Shown one piece after another: positions 49,201-60,238 of a DNA stretch of 64,000 nucleotides. The stretch is from Hydractinia symbiolongicarpus (Eukaryota; Cnidaria; Hydrozoa; Anthoathecata; Hydractiniidae): NCBI RefSeq assembly GCF_029227915.1, contig NC_079879.1, positions 27,346,501-27,410,500 of the forward strand. Direction: 5' to 3'. A program made the position numbers and the translations under genes. Positions within the stretch are counted from its first letter, which is position 1, and every line of letters starts with the position of its first letter. The notes beneath the pieces are model-generated. The model had not been told where the DNA came from, did no database searches, and worked only from the letters and a program-made list of their open reading frames with translations.

Positions 49201-49720
49201 GGAAACCCAAAACTTTTTACTGATCTCACTGTATAATGTTACAACTTTTTACTACTCACTATATATAAGATAATAATAATATACATTTACCAACAATCTA
49301 CAGTTACGAGTATCCCGTAAATATATAAAGCCTAGAAATATTAAGTCATTTATATTTATACAATATATATACTATATGTTAACTATATCTGAGTATGTTG
49401 GAGGGAGGCTACCAAAATAGCTAGAAGCTAGGGTTATGATAGTCACTGTGGACAAAAACAAACAGGGACAGGCCTAGGGAAACGCTGGGTTACACAGACA
49501 AAGACAAAAAAAGTAGAGTGTGGTACAAACCATGTGACTATATATAGCAGGTTGCAAGAATATGTTTTTGGAAACTCTCTTTGAGCATAATAAATGAGGC
49601 ATCAAAGATATTATTATGAGGCATATGAGTTTGGAGGGTGTTCCATGAAATAATAGGTTGATGGCGATTTGATTTAGTATATAATTTACATAGTATTTTT
49701 ATCTCAGGAGGATATATAAA
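49200..49720 (-). mobile_element. Possible LINE 3' end
   Basis: On the minus strand, around 49690-49560, one frame reads SNRHQPIISWNTLQTHMP and HNNIFDASFIMLKESFQKHI, which resembles the SWN.L and LK..L end of CR1/Jockey-like proteins. About 350 bases of AT-rich sequence follow, as a 3' UTR would. There is no clear tail repeat. This is a weak call. Confidence 0.35.
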
Positions 49721-50206
49721 ATGCAGAACTTAGTAATTAGCATATGCACACAAATATTTAAATAAACAAAAAAAAAACAAGATCAAAGAAAAAGCAGGTG
49801 ACACAAGCAACTTTGACAATAAAATCAACAAAGTATATGTACCTTTCAAACATTAAAATTATTTGAAAAAATAAAATGCTTTTATTGTCACCTTTTTAAT
49901 CCCAAGTGGTGTAAAAAAGAAAAAACATTTAAAGAGAATATGCACAACAAATCTGCACAATTGATTGATCAAAAATACACAATAATTGTCATTTGTGATG
50001 CATTAATGTAAGATCAAAAATATCATTTATCCAGACAGTCTTAATGAATATATACTGTCAACACAGAAACACTGGAAACGATGCTTGGGGTACAGGTGGG
50101 GTGTGTCTCTCTGAGCCTGCAGGATAACACACTTGTGCACGCCCTTGACATGTAAAACTGGATTTATCGTCCCTGGGTTCAATGGTCTTAGTTTTGTCAG
50201 GAAATA

Positions 50207-50252
50207 CAAATAGCTACTCTTTTGTCCTGCAAATAGCTACTCTTTTGTCCTG
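50207..50252. repeat. Perfect 23-bp tandem duplication
   Basis: CAAATAGCTACTCTTTTGTC plus CTG is repeated twice in direct tandem with no mismatch, so it is a recent duplication. Confidence 0.9.
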
Positions 50253-50489
50253 CAAATATCCATTAAAGAGGAGCGTAATCTTAGAGAAGCTTATTAATCT
50301 TTGTGCAAGTTTTTAAACTTAAATTGGTATACGTTTGTTTACATTTTTGCATCATAAGTCCAATTTTGTTGTTGGATATTCCAGTGAATCTAGCTAGCTG
50401 TTGGTACACCTAAAAGTAGATAGATGTGTATATTCTACATTGCTACCCTCACATACATTGAAAGATATACACTGTCTATTGCTTTGCAA

Positions 50490-50535
50490 GGGGCCATGGC
50501 TTAGATGGGGAGTCCTAGAGTATTCAATGCTTGTT
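50490..50535 (-). mobile_element. SINE 3' fragment, about 45 bp
   Basis: The complement matches the ACTCTAGGACTC, CATCTAAGCCATGGCCCC block of the SINE copies at 52508 and 59878. Only this piece is recognisable. Confidence 0.65.
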
Positions 50536-50845
50536 ATTAGTTACGCAGAAAGTGATACCACATAGTAAAGTGAGAAACAATGAAAGAAATAAAAAAAAAC
50601 AGGTTTTGGTTTGAAATTGCCCTGACATAAGCAATTAAGCCTTTTTAAGGCTATTTCACACCACCCCCCAAAAAATCCTAAATTCGCCCCTGGGGCAGTG
50701 AGCTGAGTAGATTCCTCTTAAGTACACCTATACCCTCCTAAAACCCATGTGGACACACATGTGCAGCAAGCAATGGAAAATAAAATAAGTTAAAAAAAAC
50801 AATCCAATAAAAAATATTGGTTGATGGATTCCAGCGTGACCATAT

Positions 50846-51130
50846 TTGTTTACTTTTCAACGGTAAGATCCTTGGTTCTGGCATTTGCGTAGCAGGAAAA
50901 AGTAAAAAGAGGTCTTTTATTGTGGATTTCTTCTAACGAAAACATTGTTGGGGGTTATAAACTATAATCGAGTATAGTCAACGCCTTCTGATTTATTTAA
51001 ATTCATTAAATGTCCTAAGAATGTCTTTGTGTGGACTGATAATTACTTTGCTTCACCTACACCACCCCATCTTTTTTCCTGCCAAGCAATTGCCAAAGCC
51101 GAAAGAGCTTACCGCTGAAAACGTAAACAA
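50846..51130. mobile_element. Foldback MITE, copy 1
   Basis: The terminal inverted repeats extend for about 60 imperfect bases: TTGTTTACTTTTCAACGGTAAG on the left and its diverged complement ending CGTAAACAA on the right. TGGCAGGAAAAA-like blocks mark the inner end of each arm. The middle (about 150 bases) is unique. A second copy of the family lies 150 bases downstream. Confidence 0.75.
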
Positions 51131-51279
51131 CAGAATTTATCTATGAGATGAGATTGCCAGTGGAATGGAAAATGATGGAAATAGCAGAGAATTATCATTC
51201 ACATAACTGCTTCTTAGACTCTCACCCTTGTGAGTCAATTAAATCCATGAAGTAAAGTGTGACAATAGCCCTTTTTAAA

Positions 51280-51540
51280 TATTTACATTTTCCGCAGTAA
51301 GTCCTTCTGGCTCTAAGAACTGCGTGGCAGGTAGAAAGATTGAGAAGCTGGCTAAAGAAAGGTGTTTTTCAGCCTATCCGAGTGTAGATGGATAACTTCT
51401 GATTGACATATATTTATATAAAGTCATAATAATACCTTAACAGACTAAAAGGAACCTCACTTCACCTAGCACCCACATCTTTTTGCCTGTCACGCCATTG
51501 TTAAAAGCGAAAAGGGCTTACAGCGGAAAATGTAAACATT
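51280..51540. mobile_element. Foldback MITE, copy 2
   Basis: Ends TATTTACATTTTCCGCAGTAAG and CTTACAGCGGAAAATGTAAAC are inverted copies, and the inner GTGGCAGGTAGAAAG and CTTTTTGCCTGTCACG pair as in copy 1. The family is the same as 50846-51130 but diverged. Both lie in sequence without a host gene. Confidence 0.75.
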
Positions 51541-52182
51541 AAAAAAGGTCTATAGGTTTTGCCCCCAACCTCTCTATAAAAAGTGGTACTTAATGGTTGT
51601 TTAGGCTGTTTGACATTGCAGTCTGGTGTTACCTAAAAATGTACACAAGTCAAATTCACCTGCCCTTATTAAACAACGGAGACAAAACGGGACAGGTTGA
51701 ATGGCTAAGGTATACGTTAAAATATCAGTGTTCATAATTCCTACTTAGAAAGGTATCAAAAATCTCGTACTATACTTTCAGAATAAAATATACTAATAGT
51801 TATACTATTATTTTAAACCTTGTTTGATAAAGCAGAAGATGCCAACGCCACTCAACATTTCTACTCCATTTCCGTTTTTATCAGAATTAAAAATTCGCGC
51901 GCCTCGTACTTCGTTGGATCCAAACTGTCTGAGATATGCATTTATGTAAATACAATCCAGGGAGTCCGGTAAAACCACATAAACAACAACACGCTTTCAC
52001 ATGGCGTTCTGCACAAAATCAAGCTTTGATACAAAGTCTGGCAGCCTGTTTCTACTGCCGCACTTTAAAAAGATTTCCCCTACTAAGGTCATAATTAACG
52101 CAGGTTATTATCTTTATACAATTTGATCAACAACATTCGAAATTGAATTTAATTCTTTTATAATTGCCTCAAAGAAGAGAGG
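51541..52182. other. Gene-free spacer
   Basis: Nothing recognised. It runs up to the SINE fragment that starts near 52183. Confidence 0.3.
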
Positions 52183-52507
52183 GATATGTGAATATTTAAC
52201 ATGGCTAGCCTAACAAATATCGTCAGATATAATCTATTACTTCCGGGAGGCATAGTTCCGATGAGGAGTCCTAGAGTCTTTAATGCTCATTTGAAGCTAC
52301 CAGACCCAATTAAGTTCCGCAATTTACCAGACAACATCCAACGGCGCATACAGTGTACCATCTCCCCAATTTCCCTCACATGGCATGGGTTTGGGGCTGC
52401 ACGTTTTTCTTTTTTTTATAAGAAACGTGGCGAAGGGCCTAGTTCTAAAAGTTTCTTATTTTTAGGCTGAAATTCTTTGTTTTAGTTTCTTATTTAGTTT
52501 CTTGTGG

Positions 52508-52878
52508 CGCCGTAGATTAGTGGTTATAACTCTCGTACTCTGTGCGGTAGACCGGGGTTCAATTCCTCTTGACGGCGGTTCAACATGGCGAGTGAATGTT
52601 ACCATAGCCCAGGGTTAACCCAAGCCATGTGAGGGAAATTAGGAAGATGGCACACTGTGTGGGCCGTTGGATGTTGCCGGGCGTTGTCTATTAATAGAGC
52701 GCGGGCTCTAATTGGGTCTGCGTAGCTCAAAATGGGTCTGCGTAGCTCAAAATGAGCATTAAATACTCTAGGACTCTCCATCTACGACATGGCCCCTCCT
52801 GGAAATAATAGACAGGGTATATCCCTCGATATTTGTGAGGCTAGCCATGTAAAATATGCACATCTATCTATCTATCTT
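52508..52878 (+). mobile_element. tRNA-derived SINE, full length
   Basis: A tRNA-like head of 70 bases (52508-52577) has box A TAGATTAGTGG and box B GGTTCAATTCC, with acceptor arms CGCCGT/ACGGCG. The body contains CCAGGGTTAACCCAAGCCATG and CACTCTGTGTGGGCCGTTGG-like blocks and a duplicated GGGTCTGCGTAGCTCAAAAT (52711-52752). The 3' end is an (ATCT)n tail. It is inserted in the pogo element, so it is younger than that. Confidence 0.85.
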
Positions 52879-53736
52879 AATTTTCCTAGCAAAATTAGGA
52901 TTTTTTATGTCAAATAAATAGCTAGTTCTAAATGTTTCTTTAATTTTTGGACTAGTTGGTTTCAAAATAAAAAATATAAGCACACAACAGCACAAAATAT
53001 AAACATACAACTCAAGAATATCAAAAACATAACCCTAGTCCACTAAAATCACGTCCATACTATTGAAGTCATCCAGTTTGAGGTAATCTTCTGATTTGTC
53101 TGTGAAGAGGACACGGCACTCGTCCAATTTTGTGTTATACCATGTAATGTTTCCAACGTGCATCATAACAAACGGAGGCAATTCTGTTGACAAGTGGATG
53201 TTCACTGGTTTGGTCAACAGCAAGATCTACTCTCTCCTCTGGTATTGTTTCGAGTTCTTCAAGCTCACTCGTATTTTCGTCACCATCTTGTAGTTCAGCA
53301 GCTGGAGTTGGAATAACGGGATCCATTTCAACATGGATTGGTAATGGTGGGGTAACAACGTAGTTTGTTAATCCTTTAGGGCTTATTTTATCATCTTCCG
53401 ACCCATCCGCAGTGATTAGGCATCCTGTTTTCTTAAAACAACGGTATCTTTTTTTTGAATATTCATCACCAATTCGTTGTTTATAAGCATTACCAACCCA
53501 ATGTGTAATGAGGATTCTTCGCTGCTTTACATCGAGCTTCTATCGCTGTTTCCTGTCCAGAGATCTATGTTTTCGTCTTCCTCTAGCCATTGTACCTTCA
53601 AGCTACTGATTATCGTCTGCAACATCTTTCCAAACCCATTGTTAACAGGCTCCCGGCTCTCCAAACCAAACAATACCATTTATGGCACGAACTTCTCCCA
53701 GGAAGTCTTCGCTGATTGCACTTAAACTTTGGGGAG

Positions 53737-53807
53737 ACGATGCGATTTTTTCATCCGCATGCAATGCGATTTTGTTGCATTGCACGCGGATAAAAAAATC
53801 GCATCGT
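53737..53807. repeat. 71-bp foldback insertion
   Basis: The arms ACGATGCGATTTTTT and onward pair with the right arm ending AAAAAAATCGCATCGT over about 31 bases with two mismatches, leaving a loop of about 9 bases. It interrupts the transposase remnant. This is the minimal form of a hairpin MITE. Confidence 0.75.
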
Positions 53808-55580
53808 GGAGCCGGGTAAAATGATGGGATTTTTTTCGTGCAATACTAAATTCTAAAACTAAAATCTATTTCATTCTTCTTTCTTCCTCATCTTCCTCGT
53901 CAAGTAAGAACGCAATGATAGCTGCTCTTTGCACAGCCATATCGAGTTAGTGAGTGAAGAAAGTGATAACTTTGTTGCATATAAATTGTTGCACAGATGG
54001 CGAGACGAGAGCGACTTTATGATAAGCTTTTAGCTCATCATCGGTGATTCTTTTGCCCTTTCCATGGAATATAATGGCAATCTTTGTATTACCCGGCGAA
54101 AAACATATTTGTAAAGTACACTGTCTTTTATCAAGACCAGAACCAGGAGTTCTTACCTATGCTCTGTAGTCCCTTCGTTTAGAAGTAGGGCAGGGAGATC
54201 GTATGTTATACTTTTGTCAATTGCAAAAGGCAGTGGTCCTTTATAACATTTGCCGTCTGTCTGGTAGGAATCGACCCTATTTCGAATTATAGGTTGTTGA
54301 ATTGCTCCTAGATTTAATAAGGCCCTCTCGGAATGTACTATGTCATGTCATGAATATAAGTAGGTACGCTGCCTTGTCAACTTTTTTTTTTTTTCGTTGA
54401 ACTCTCCTTAATTTTATTCCATATTTACGAATAAAAGCGGTAATGGCACTTTTTGGCAAAGGTTTAGCATCTTTGTACGATTCTTTATTGAATTTGTTGG
54501 ATACGGCCATGCAAATGAGATTCGAAAACCCTTTCTTCTCGCAGTTTCAAGTTTACGGTAAAGTTTTTCCGGATACAGCATCATGCTTTTTACTTGGTCG
54601 AATTTTTTTCAGAATCTTCAGACTGATTTGAACTGAGGCATCGCATATTTTAATATCTTGTTTCTTCCATTTTGAGACAAGCGATTTGTCTATGGAAAAT
54701 TGAATAGCAATGTCCTGATCGGTGACTCTCTTTCTTTGCACGAATTGATCACACTCATCTTGAAACTGTTGTCGCATGACTGTCTTTCAGCAGCTCCTCT
54801 CCTTTTCTTTAATGTTGATAGTTTATAGATGGGGGTTCTTTTGTCACGTCATCCAAAACAATTTGGACTACTTTTTCAATTGGTTTTGTTTCAGTGAAAC
54901 TTGTAGTTATGATTTTCTTACCATTGCAATTTTTATCGGTTGAAACCATCATTTTACACCAGGCTTTGTGCATAGTTAATCCTGCTTTTGTTTTGAAGTG
55001 TTTTTAGCAAATACATAAATAAATAGAACGCTTTTCTTCCGTAAACGAAGGTTCAGAAAGTTGAACACTATTACCACGATGTTTAACGTTTTTGGTAAGT
55101 CCAAACTTGAAGAGAGTAGCTTGCTTTATTTTCGCTAAAAATATCTGTTTTGAATGAAGTATGTAACAAATTTCCCGCCCACGATTGTCAAAATAAAAAC
55201 AAACATATGAACGAATTTGAATTCAACTCTGGTGTGTATTATTCCCATTGGGAACTTAGGTACAGTAACGTATAAAAACTAATTACTCCCTAGTGATGAT
55301 TGTAACATCTTCCTCAATCAATTGTAAAAATTAATAAGAAACAAGTTTCTTATTTCAGAAATAGACATAGAATATAGTAGTAAACGATTCTTAATTTTTA
55401 AAGATTCTACATGTAGGTTTCTTATAAACATGTTTCTTATAAAAAAAACAAAAAACGTGTATGTTAACATTCACTCGCCAATATTAAATCGCCGTCCATA
55501 TTAAATCGCCGTCAATATTAAATCGCCGTCAAGGGGAATCGAGGCCCGGTTTCCCGCACAAAGTTGAGAGAGCTACGGCG

Positions 55581-56315
55581 CTTATTATTATTTGATTTGT
55601 TAACTAGCAACAAAAACAATCAATTGGTTTTTTTTTTTCGGTTCGCTGATGAACCTTCCTGATTATGAATTGAACCTCCACCAAAAGAATTTTTAAAAAT
55701 TGTTAAAAATAACATCTGTAGCATTAAATTATGAAACAATGAAAAACGATTTCTGCCATCAAAGTCTTCACGAAATGATTACAAATGTTGCATCACGAGG
55801 TCAAGTGACAACAAGACAACACCACATAGATTGAAATTTGATTTTATTTTCGAGAATTTGAAATATCAAAAAAGTTAGTTAGTTAAGAACTCTTTAAATA
55901 AGGTGTCTTTTAACCCCTTTCGGTATCAATTAATGTTGTTTACAGCAAAGAAACACCTTAAACCTAAAATTGTATTCTATAAGAGCTGTACTTAACTTTC
56001 GAAACCATCTTTTTTATTAACTATACATGTGTTTTGGTGAGCACTCTTGTCTTTAGGACTTCTTAATTTTAATATATTATGAAAAACCAACTCTTTTGTC
56101 TCTGCACTGCAAAATGCAAATTGTCAGAACTTTCGGTATGTAAATCCGTTAGCTAAAAACAAAAAAAGTCCTGGGAACAAAGTTGGGGAGAGAGCCTTGA
56201 CCCTCGTCGTACATATGACGAAGTTGACCGGTGATGGGGGGTTAAGAAGTAGTGTGAGAATGCACAACGCCATGTAAAAGCAGTGTATATAAACATAGTC
56301 ATAAGAAAAAATATG
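55581..56315. other. Gene-free spacer
   Basis: AT-rich, with no coding frame or recognised repeat. Confidence 0.3.
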
Positions 56316-58745
56316 CCTTATTCCATGAAATTAACGCGGTTTTTTTAAATTTGCGTTCATTTAACGACCGTTAATTAAATACAGTGTTAATTTAAAGATT
56401 GTTATTCTACGACTCGTTAATTATTATAATACTGTTATTGGCGACTTTTTTTAAAAAAAATTTATAAAAGCCTAAAAAACATAAAAATACAATTTTTCTT
56501 AAAAAAATTTCTAATATTTCCTTTTCATAGGACGATAACTCAACGATGTTCTCTTTTTCACCGATCTTTTTTTAAAAAGCTTTTCTATCATCATCATACT
56601 CTGATCCAAGTGGTAAATTAACTAAAAGCACTTTTTCTTTCAAATTTTTTGAATGTTTAACATTGTCTTTCCAAACAACGAAAACTTTCATTGATTTTAG
56701 CCAGCGAAGGCGGAATCTTTAAAATCGCCTGAGGAGATAGATATAGAGATAGAGAGACAGATAGAGACAGCGCAGCTAGGCTGGACGCCCAAAACTTATT
56801 TTTTTTTTTTTTTTTTAATTTATTTTGCCGTTGTAGAATATACAGTTTTCCGTAAGAATAAAATACAAATCTTAAGCTATTATATCGTGTAATCTAAAGA
56901 TAGGATTGCATATGCTAAAAATATTAGCTAGAGAGGTAAAAAATGGCAGGAGCGAGAAGAAGGCTATAATAGCCTTTTCACCAAGCCCCCAACCTATATA
57001 AAAGGTTAGCATTGAAGATGATGAGGAGTTGTGTTATATGTGTCGTACGTTGTAACTGTCGTGTGTTCTAAAATAAACATAGATTGTCAGTAGTCAATAG
57101 TTTATGTTTTAGTTTATGTTTGAATTCGTTAAGTGATGTAATAGTTTTCATGTCGTTATCAAGAAATGTATTCCACAATTTAGGTCCTCTGCTAGTTATA
57201 GAGAACTTTGTGATTGTATAATTAATTCTAGGTTGAAAAAAACTGTTAATTGAAAATCTGGATGGATATTTATGTTGTATCTTCTGAAACATATCATTAA
57301 ATACTCTTGGTAACACATTGTTTTCAAGCTTAAACATAAAAATAAGAGTTTGATAAATGTTTAGTTGGTATAAATTCAGTACACTGATCTTTTTGAATAA
57401 CTCTCTGGAGTGAGTGTACCTGTCAACATTTAAAATAATTCTGATTGCATGTTTTTGTTTATTTTGTAATTTTGTCAATTTTGTAGCGTTGGTGCTGCAC
57501 CACGCAATATTTGCATAATTTAGATAGCAATGAATGAAAGAAGAATATATGTTTTTTAAACAATTCTGATCTAGAACAAATTTTGCTTTAAATAGGATGC
57601 CAATATTCTTTGCGACCTTTTCTTCTAAAATATTTATATGTTCTCTCCAAGTAACATTTTCATCAAGAATAACTCCTAAAAATTTCATGGATTGTGCTCT
57701 TTTTATACTTATATTATTAATAGATAAATCAGGAAACTTCAATGGCATATCATCTTTTTTATTGTGCCTGTGAAAAAGTGTGTACTTTGTTTTAGAAATA
57801 TTTAGGGACAGTGTGTTTGCCTTAAACCATTCTGATGTTTTTACATCTTTATGTGCATAAAACAGATTTGTATCATCTGCAAATAAAATTGAATGTAAAA
57901 TATTCGAAGCTTTGTTTAAATAATTTACATATATAAGGAATAAGAGTGGTCCTAATATGGAACCTTGTGGAACTCCACAGATGATTGTTTTGTAGTTTGT
58001 ACTTCCACCGTCAAAGGAAATGTACTGTTTTCTATTGGATAAATAACTTTCAAACCAGCGAATGTTGGAATTGCGGATACCGTAGTTTTTGAGTTTTTCT
58101 AGTAGAATTTTGTGATCTACGGTGTCAAATGCTTTGCTTAGATCTATAAAAATTCCTAGCATGTACTTGTTTTCGTCAAACGCCTTTGATATTTCATTAA
58201 CAAGTTTAACTATTGCATGATCAGTAGAATGGCCTGCTTGAAAGCCAAATTGTTCATCAATTTTCAGGTTTATTATTTTTCTTTTAAAATTATTCTTATA
58301 GAAAAATGAAGTTTATGTAAATTAAGTTAGCTATGATTTACAGTTTCATAATAATCAAAAATTGAATTTTAAAATTTTAGAATATTCAATGATTTTGTTT
58401 CCCCATATTACTCATTCCTCTTTAAAGTTCAGATTATTGCTAATGCCGGAAATCTTTAAGCCACAGGGCTTCTTGTTTTGATTTTCAAGCCGCCTTGTAA
58501 TAGAGGAGACCGCTTCATTACCGTGAATTCGACTGTTGCCGTGTGATATTGCATATTCTCAAATTCGCGTTAATTAAATGCATTTTTGAAAACAACGTTG
58601 TTCAATCGCGTTAATTAAATGCTTTTTCAAAATAATTTCATTGAAGCACGTTAATTTCATGACCGTTAATTTAATTCGCGTTAATTTCATCACCGTTAAT
58701 TTAATTCGCGTTAATTTCTTTACTCGTTAATTTTATGGAAAAAGG
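56316..58745. mobile_element. TIR element with AATTAACG subterminal repeats, 2.43 kb with LINE inside
   Basis: Left end CCTTATTCCATGAAATTAACG and right end ATTTTATGGAAAAAGG are inverted. Subterminal copies of GAAATTAACGCG and AATTAAATTAACGGT repeat inward from both ends (56320-56420 and 58560-58735), about nine in all. No transposase is seen. A 5'-truncated LINE (56797-58285) is inserted within it and accounts for most of its length, so the element itself is about 0.94 kb. Confidence 0.72.
56797..58285 (-). mobile_element. 5'-truncated LINE with intact RT part and poly-A
   Basis: The minus-strand frame is open from about 58285 to the stop at 57068. It begins QFGFQAGHSTDHAIVKLVNE, then FIDLSKAFDTVDHKILL, CGVPQGSILGPLLF, the catalytic FADD (residues 94-97 counting from the Met at 58162), LGVILDENVTWREHI and a C-terminal GPKLWNTFLDNDM. 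The endonuclease is missing, so the copy is dead, but the lack of stops over 400 codons suggests a recent insertion. A 3' UTR of about 250 bases ends in a run of 18 A (seen as T at 56799-56816). It is CR1/Jockey-like and distinct from the 6290 copy, which ends in TAAA repeats. Confidence 0.88.
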
Positions 58746-58956
58746 TAAGCGCTCAAATATTTTTAAAATTTATTCAAAAATTTTTATAGCAGGTGAGACA
58801 CACCTGTTAAAAATGTAAAAAAACTAGCCGGTAATAATTCCTCCTTGGGATGAGGCAACAACAGAACTTTTCCTCATTCTTGTCCCCAGAGCTATTCGAG
58901 ATTAAAACCTCGAAAGTAGATGCAGTGAACATAGATCTTTAATAATAGGCCAATCG

Positions 58957-59014
58957 GTAGCTTTGGACCCGTCTGGTCACGTGGTTGAACGTGACCAGAC
59001 GGGTCCAGAGCTAC
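58957..59014. repeat. Strong 58-nt hairpin with GC-rich arms
   Basis: The left arm contains GGACCCGTCTGGTCACGT and the right arm its exact complement ACGTGACCAGACGGGTCC. Pairing extends to 26 bases with one mismatch, and the loop is GGTTGA. It is far more GC-rich than its surroundings. It may be a tiny foldback element or encode a structured or precursor RNA. Confidence 0.75.
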
Positions 59015-59877
59015 TTTTAAGGTTTATCTCTAAGAGCTCAGGGGCCGATAATGCTAGCTACTTAACTTAGTTCACTTTGAAGGATATTAGCTACGTTCCT
59101 AGATTATGTATTGTCTCAACAAATATTTCTTTTCTGAACGAGAATAGTTTGATAATCCCAAAAATTTTTGCCTCCGTAGTCTGATCAGTTCTGTCCTACT
59201 TAGGATACGAGTAAAACTTTGCACAGTTGTCCTATTTTGGGTGGAAACAAAATGTTTTTTCGTGTAAAGCGAAAGTATAAATTTTCTTCTCTCTTATTAA
59301 CTTAACTGCAAAATGGTGAAGCATTTTCTAAAAGTTGGGACAAATCAAGTGATTTGTTGGTGAACAGAAGCGTTTAAATTAAGTAAAGCTAGCTAACTAC
59401 AGCTAGCTAGCTAGCTTATTTGTATTACATTGTTCAGTTTTACAGACAGATATTTGTATTAAGTTTCGTGCACTGTCTTGTCAAAATCATTTACTTCTAT
59501 TCTTAGTCCCTGCCTCAATGTTTAATTCATAATGTTTGTCATTTTATATATCCCAATCAGCCTTTTATATTTTGTGGTTCAATTTTCAGGAGGGATTCTG
59601 ACCTACAAAACCTTAGGCATGATGGAGTTGAGGTTGTAGACAAAAGACAAAAGAAGATCCATACTCAAGAAAATATATTGCATGCCTAGATAATTTAGGC
59701 TGCTGAAAAGTACTGCAATACTACCTTGAGGACAAAAATTGTTGTTGATTGAATTTATTGCAATTTGAAGGTAAAGAATTGATTTTGCATGTATGTACAT
59801 CCTTGCAACTTCCCGGTTTTGCATTTTTTTGGTCTTTTCCAGTATATAGTAGGTAAAATCAACTTCTGGACTCCAAA
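59015..59877. other. Gene-free spacer
   Basis: AT-rich. There is a short run of GCTAGCTA repeats at 59388-59416. No gene seen. Confidence 0.3.
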
Positions 59878-60238
59878 CGCTGTTGTAGATTAGTGGTTAT
59901 AGCTCTCGTATTCTGTACGGGAGACCGGGGTTCGATTCCTCTTGACAGCGATTCAACATGGGCGAGTGAATGTTACCATAGCCCAGGGTTAACCCAAGCC
60001 ATGTCAGGGAAATTGGGGAGATGGCTCCATGTGTGGGCCGTTGGATGTTGTCGGGAGTTGTCTAGTAGAGCGTGGGCCCTAATTGGGTCTGTGTAGCTCA
60101 AATTGAGCATTAAATACTCTAGGACTCTCCATCTAAGCCATGGCCCCTCCTGGAAAAAATAGACAAGGTATATCCCTCGATATTAGTGAGGCTAGCCATT
60201 GTATATAAAATATGCACATCTATCTATCTATCTATCTA
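59878..60238 (+). mobile_element. tRNA-derived SINE, full length
   Basis: The tRNA-like head (59878-59950, 73 bases) has acceptor arms CGCTGT/ACAGCG, box A TAGATTAGTGG and box B GGTTCGATTCC, the best-preserved promoter of the copies here. The body has AGGGTTAACCCAAGCCATG, GTGTGGGCCGTTGGATGTTG and ACTCTAGGACTCTCCATC. It ends in ATCT repeats. About 90 percent identical by eye to the copy at 52508. Confidence 0.88.

Larger units (their letters stand above)
52400..55459 (-). mobile_element. Pogo/Tigger-like DNA transposon, 3.06 kb, decayed
   Basis: Terminal inverted repeats CACGTTTTTCTTTTTTTTAT and its near complement ending ACAAAAAACGTG bound the element. Minus-strand pieces give, in order: an N-terminal helix-turn-helix part (FSIDKSLVSKWKKQ, then KKHDAVSGKTLP, 54780-54553), SAITAFIRKYG (about 54440), PLPFAIDKSITYDLP (about 54240), GLDKRQCTLQICFSPGNTKI and FHGKGKRITDDELKAYHK (54140-54030). 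The C-terminal block KQRRILITHWVGNAYKQRIG, then GCLITADGSEDDKISPKGL, is at 53530-53375. This matches pogo/Tigger DDE transposases from memory. It has stops, frame changes and two internal insertions (a SINE at 52508 and a 71-bp foldback at 53737). Confidence 0.82.
52183..55580 (-). mobile_element. tRNA-derived SINE split in two by a pogo element
   Basis: The 3' half is at 52183-52399 and the 5' half at 55460-55580, both on the minus strand; between them is a 3.06-kb DNA transposon. The halves match the 3' and 5' parts of the intact copies at 52508 and 59878. In the 5' half the box-A region is deleted, while a GGTTC-type box B is still visible as GGCCTCGATTCC. A 16-base segment (ATATTAAATCGCCGTC) is present three times at 55491-55538. 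Confidence 0.8.

Noticed and set aside
52508-52577. A second tRNA gene
   Set aside because: Same reason: it is the head of a SINE copy inserted in a pogo element.
59878-59950. A functional tRNA gene
   Set aside because: The tRNA-like head continues into a repeated body with a microsatellite tail that recurs at 52508, so it is a SINE promoter. The anticodon arm is not convincing.
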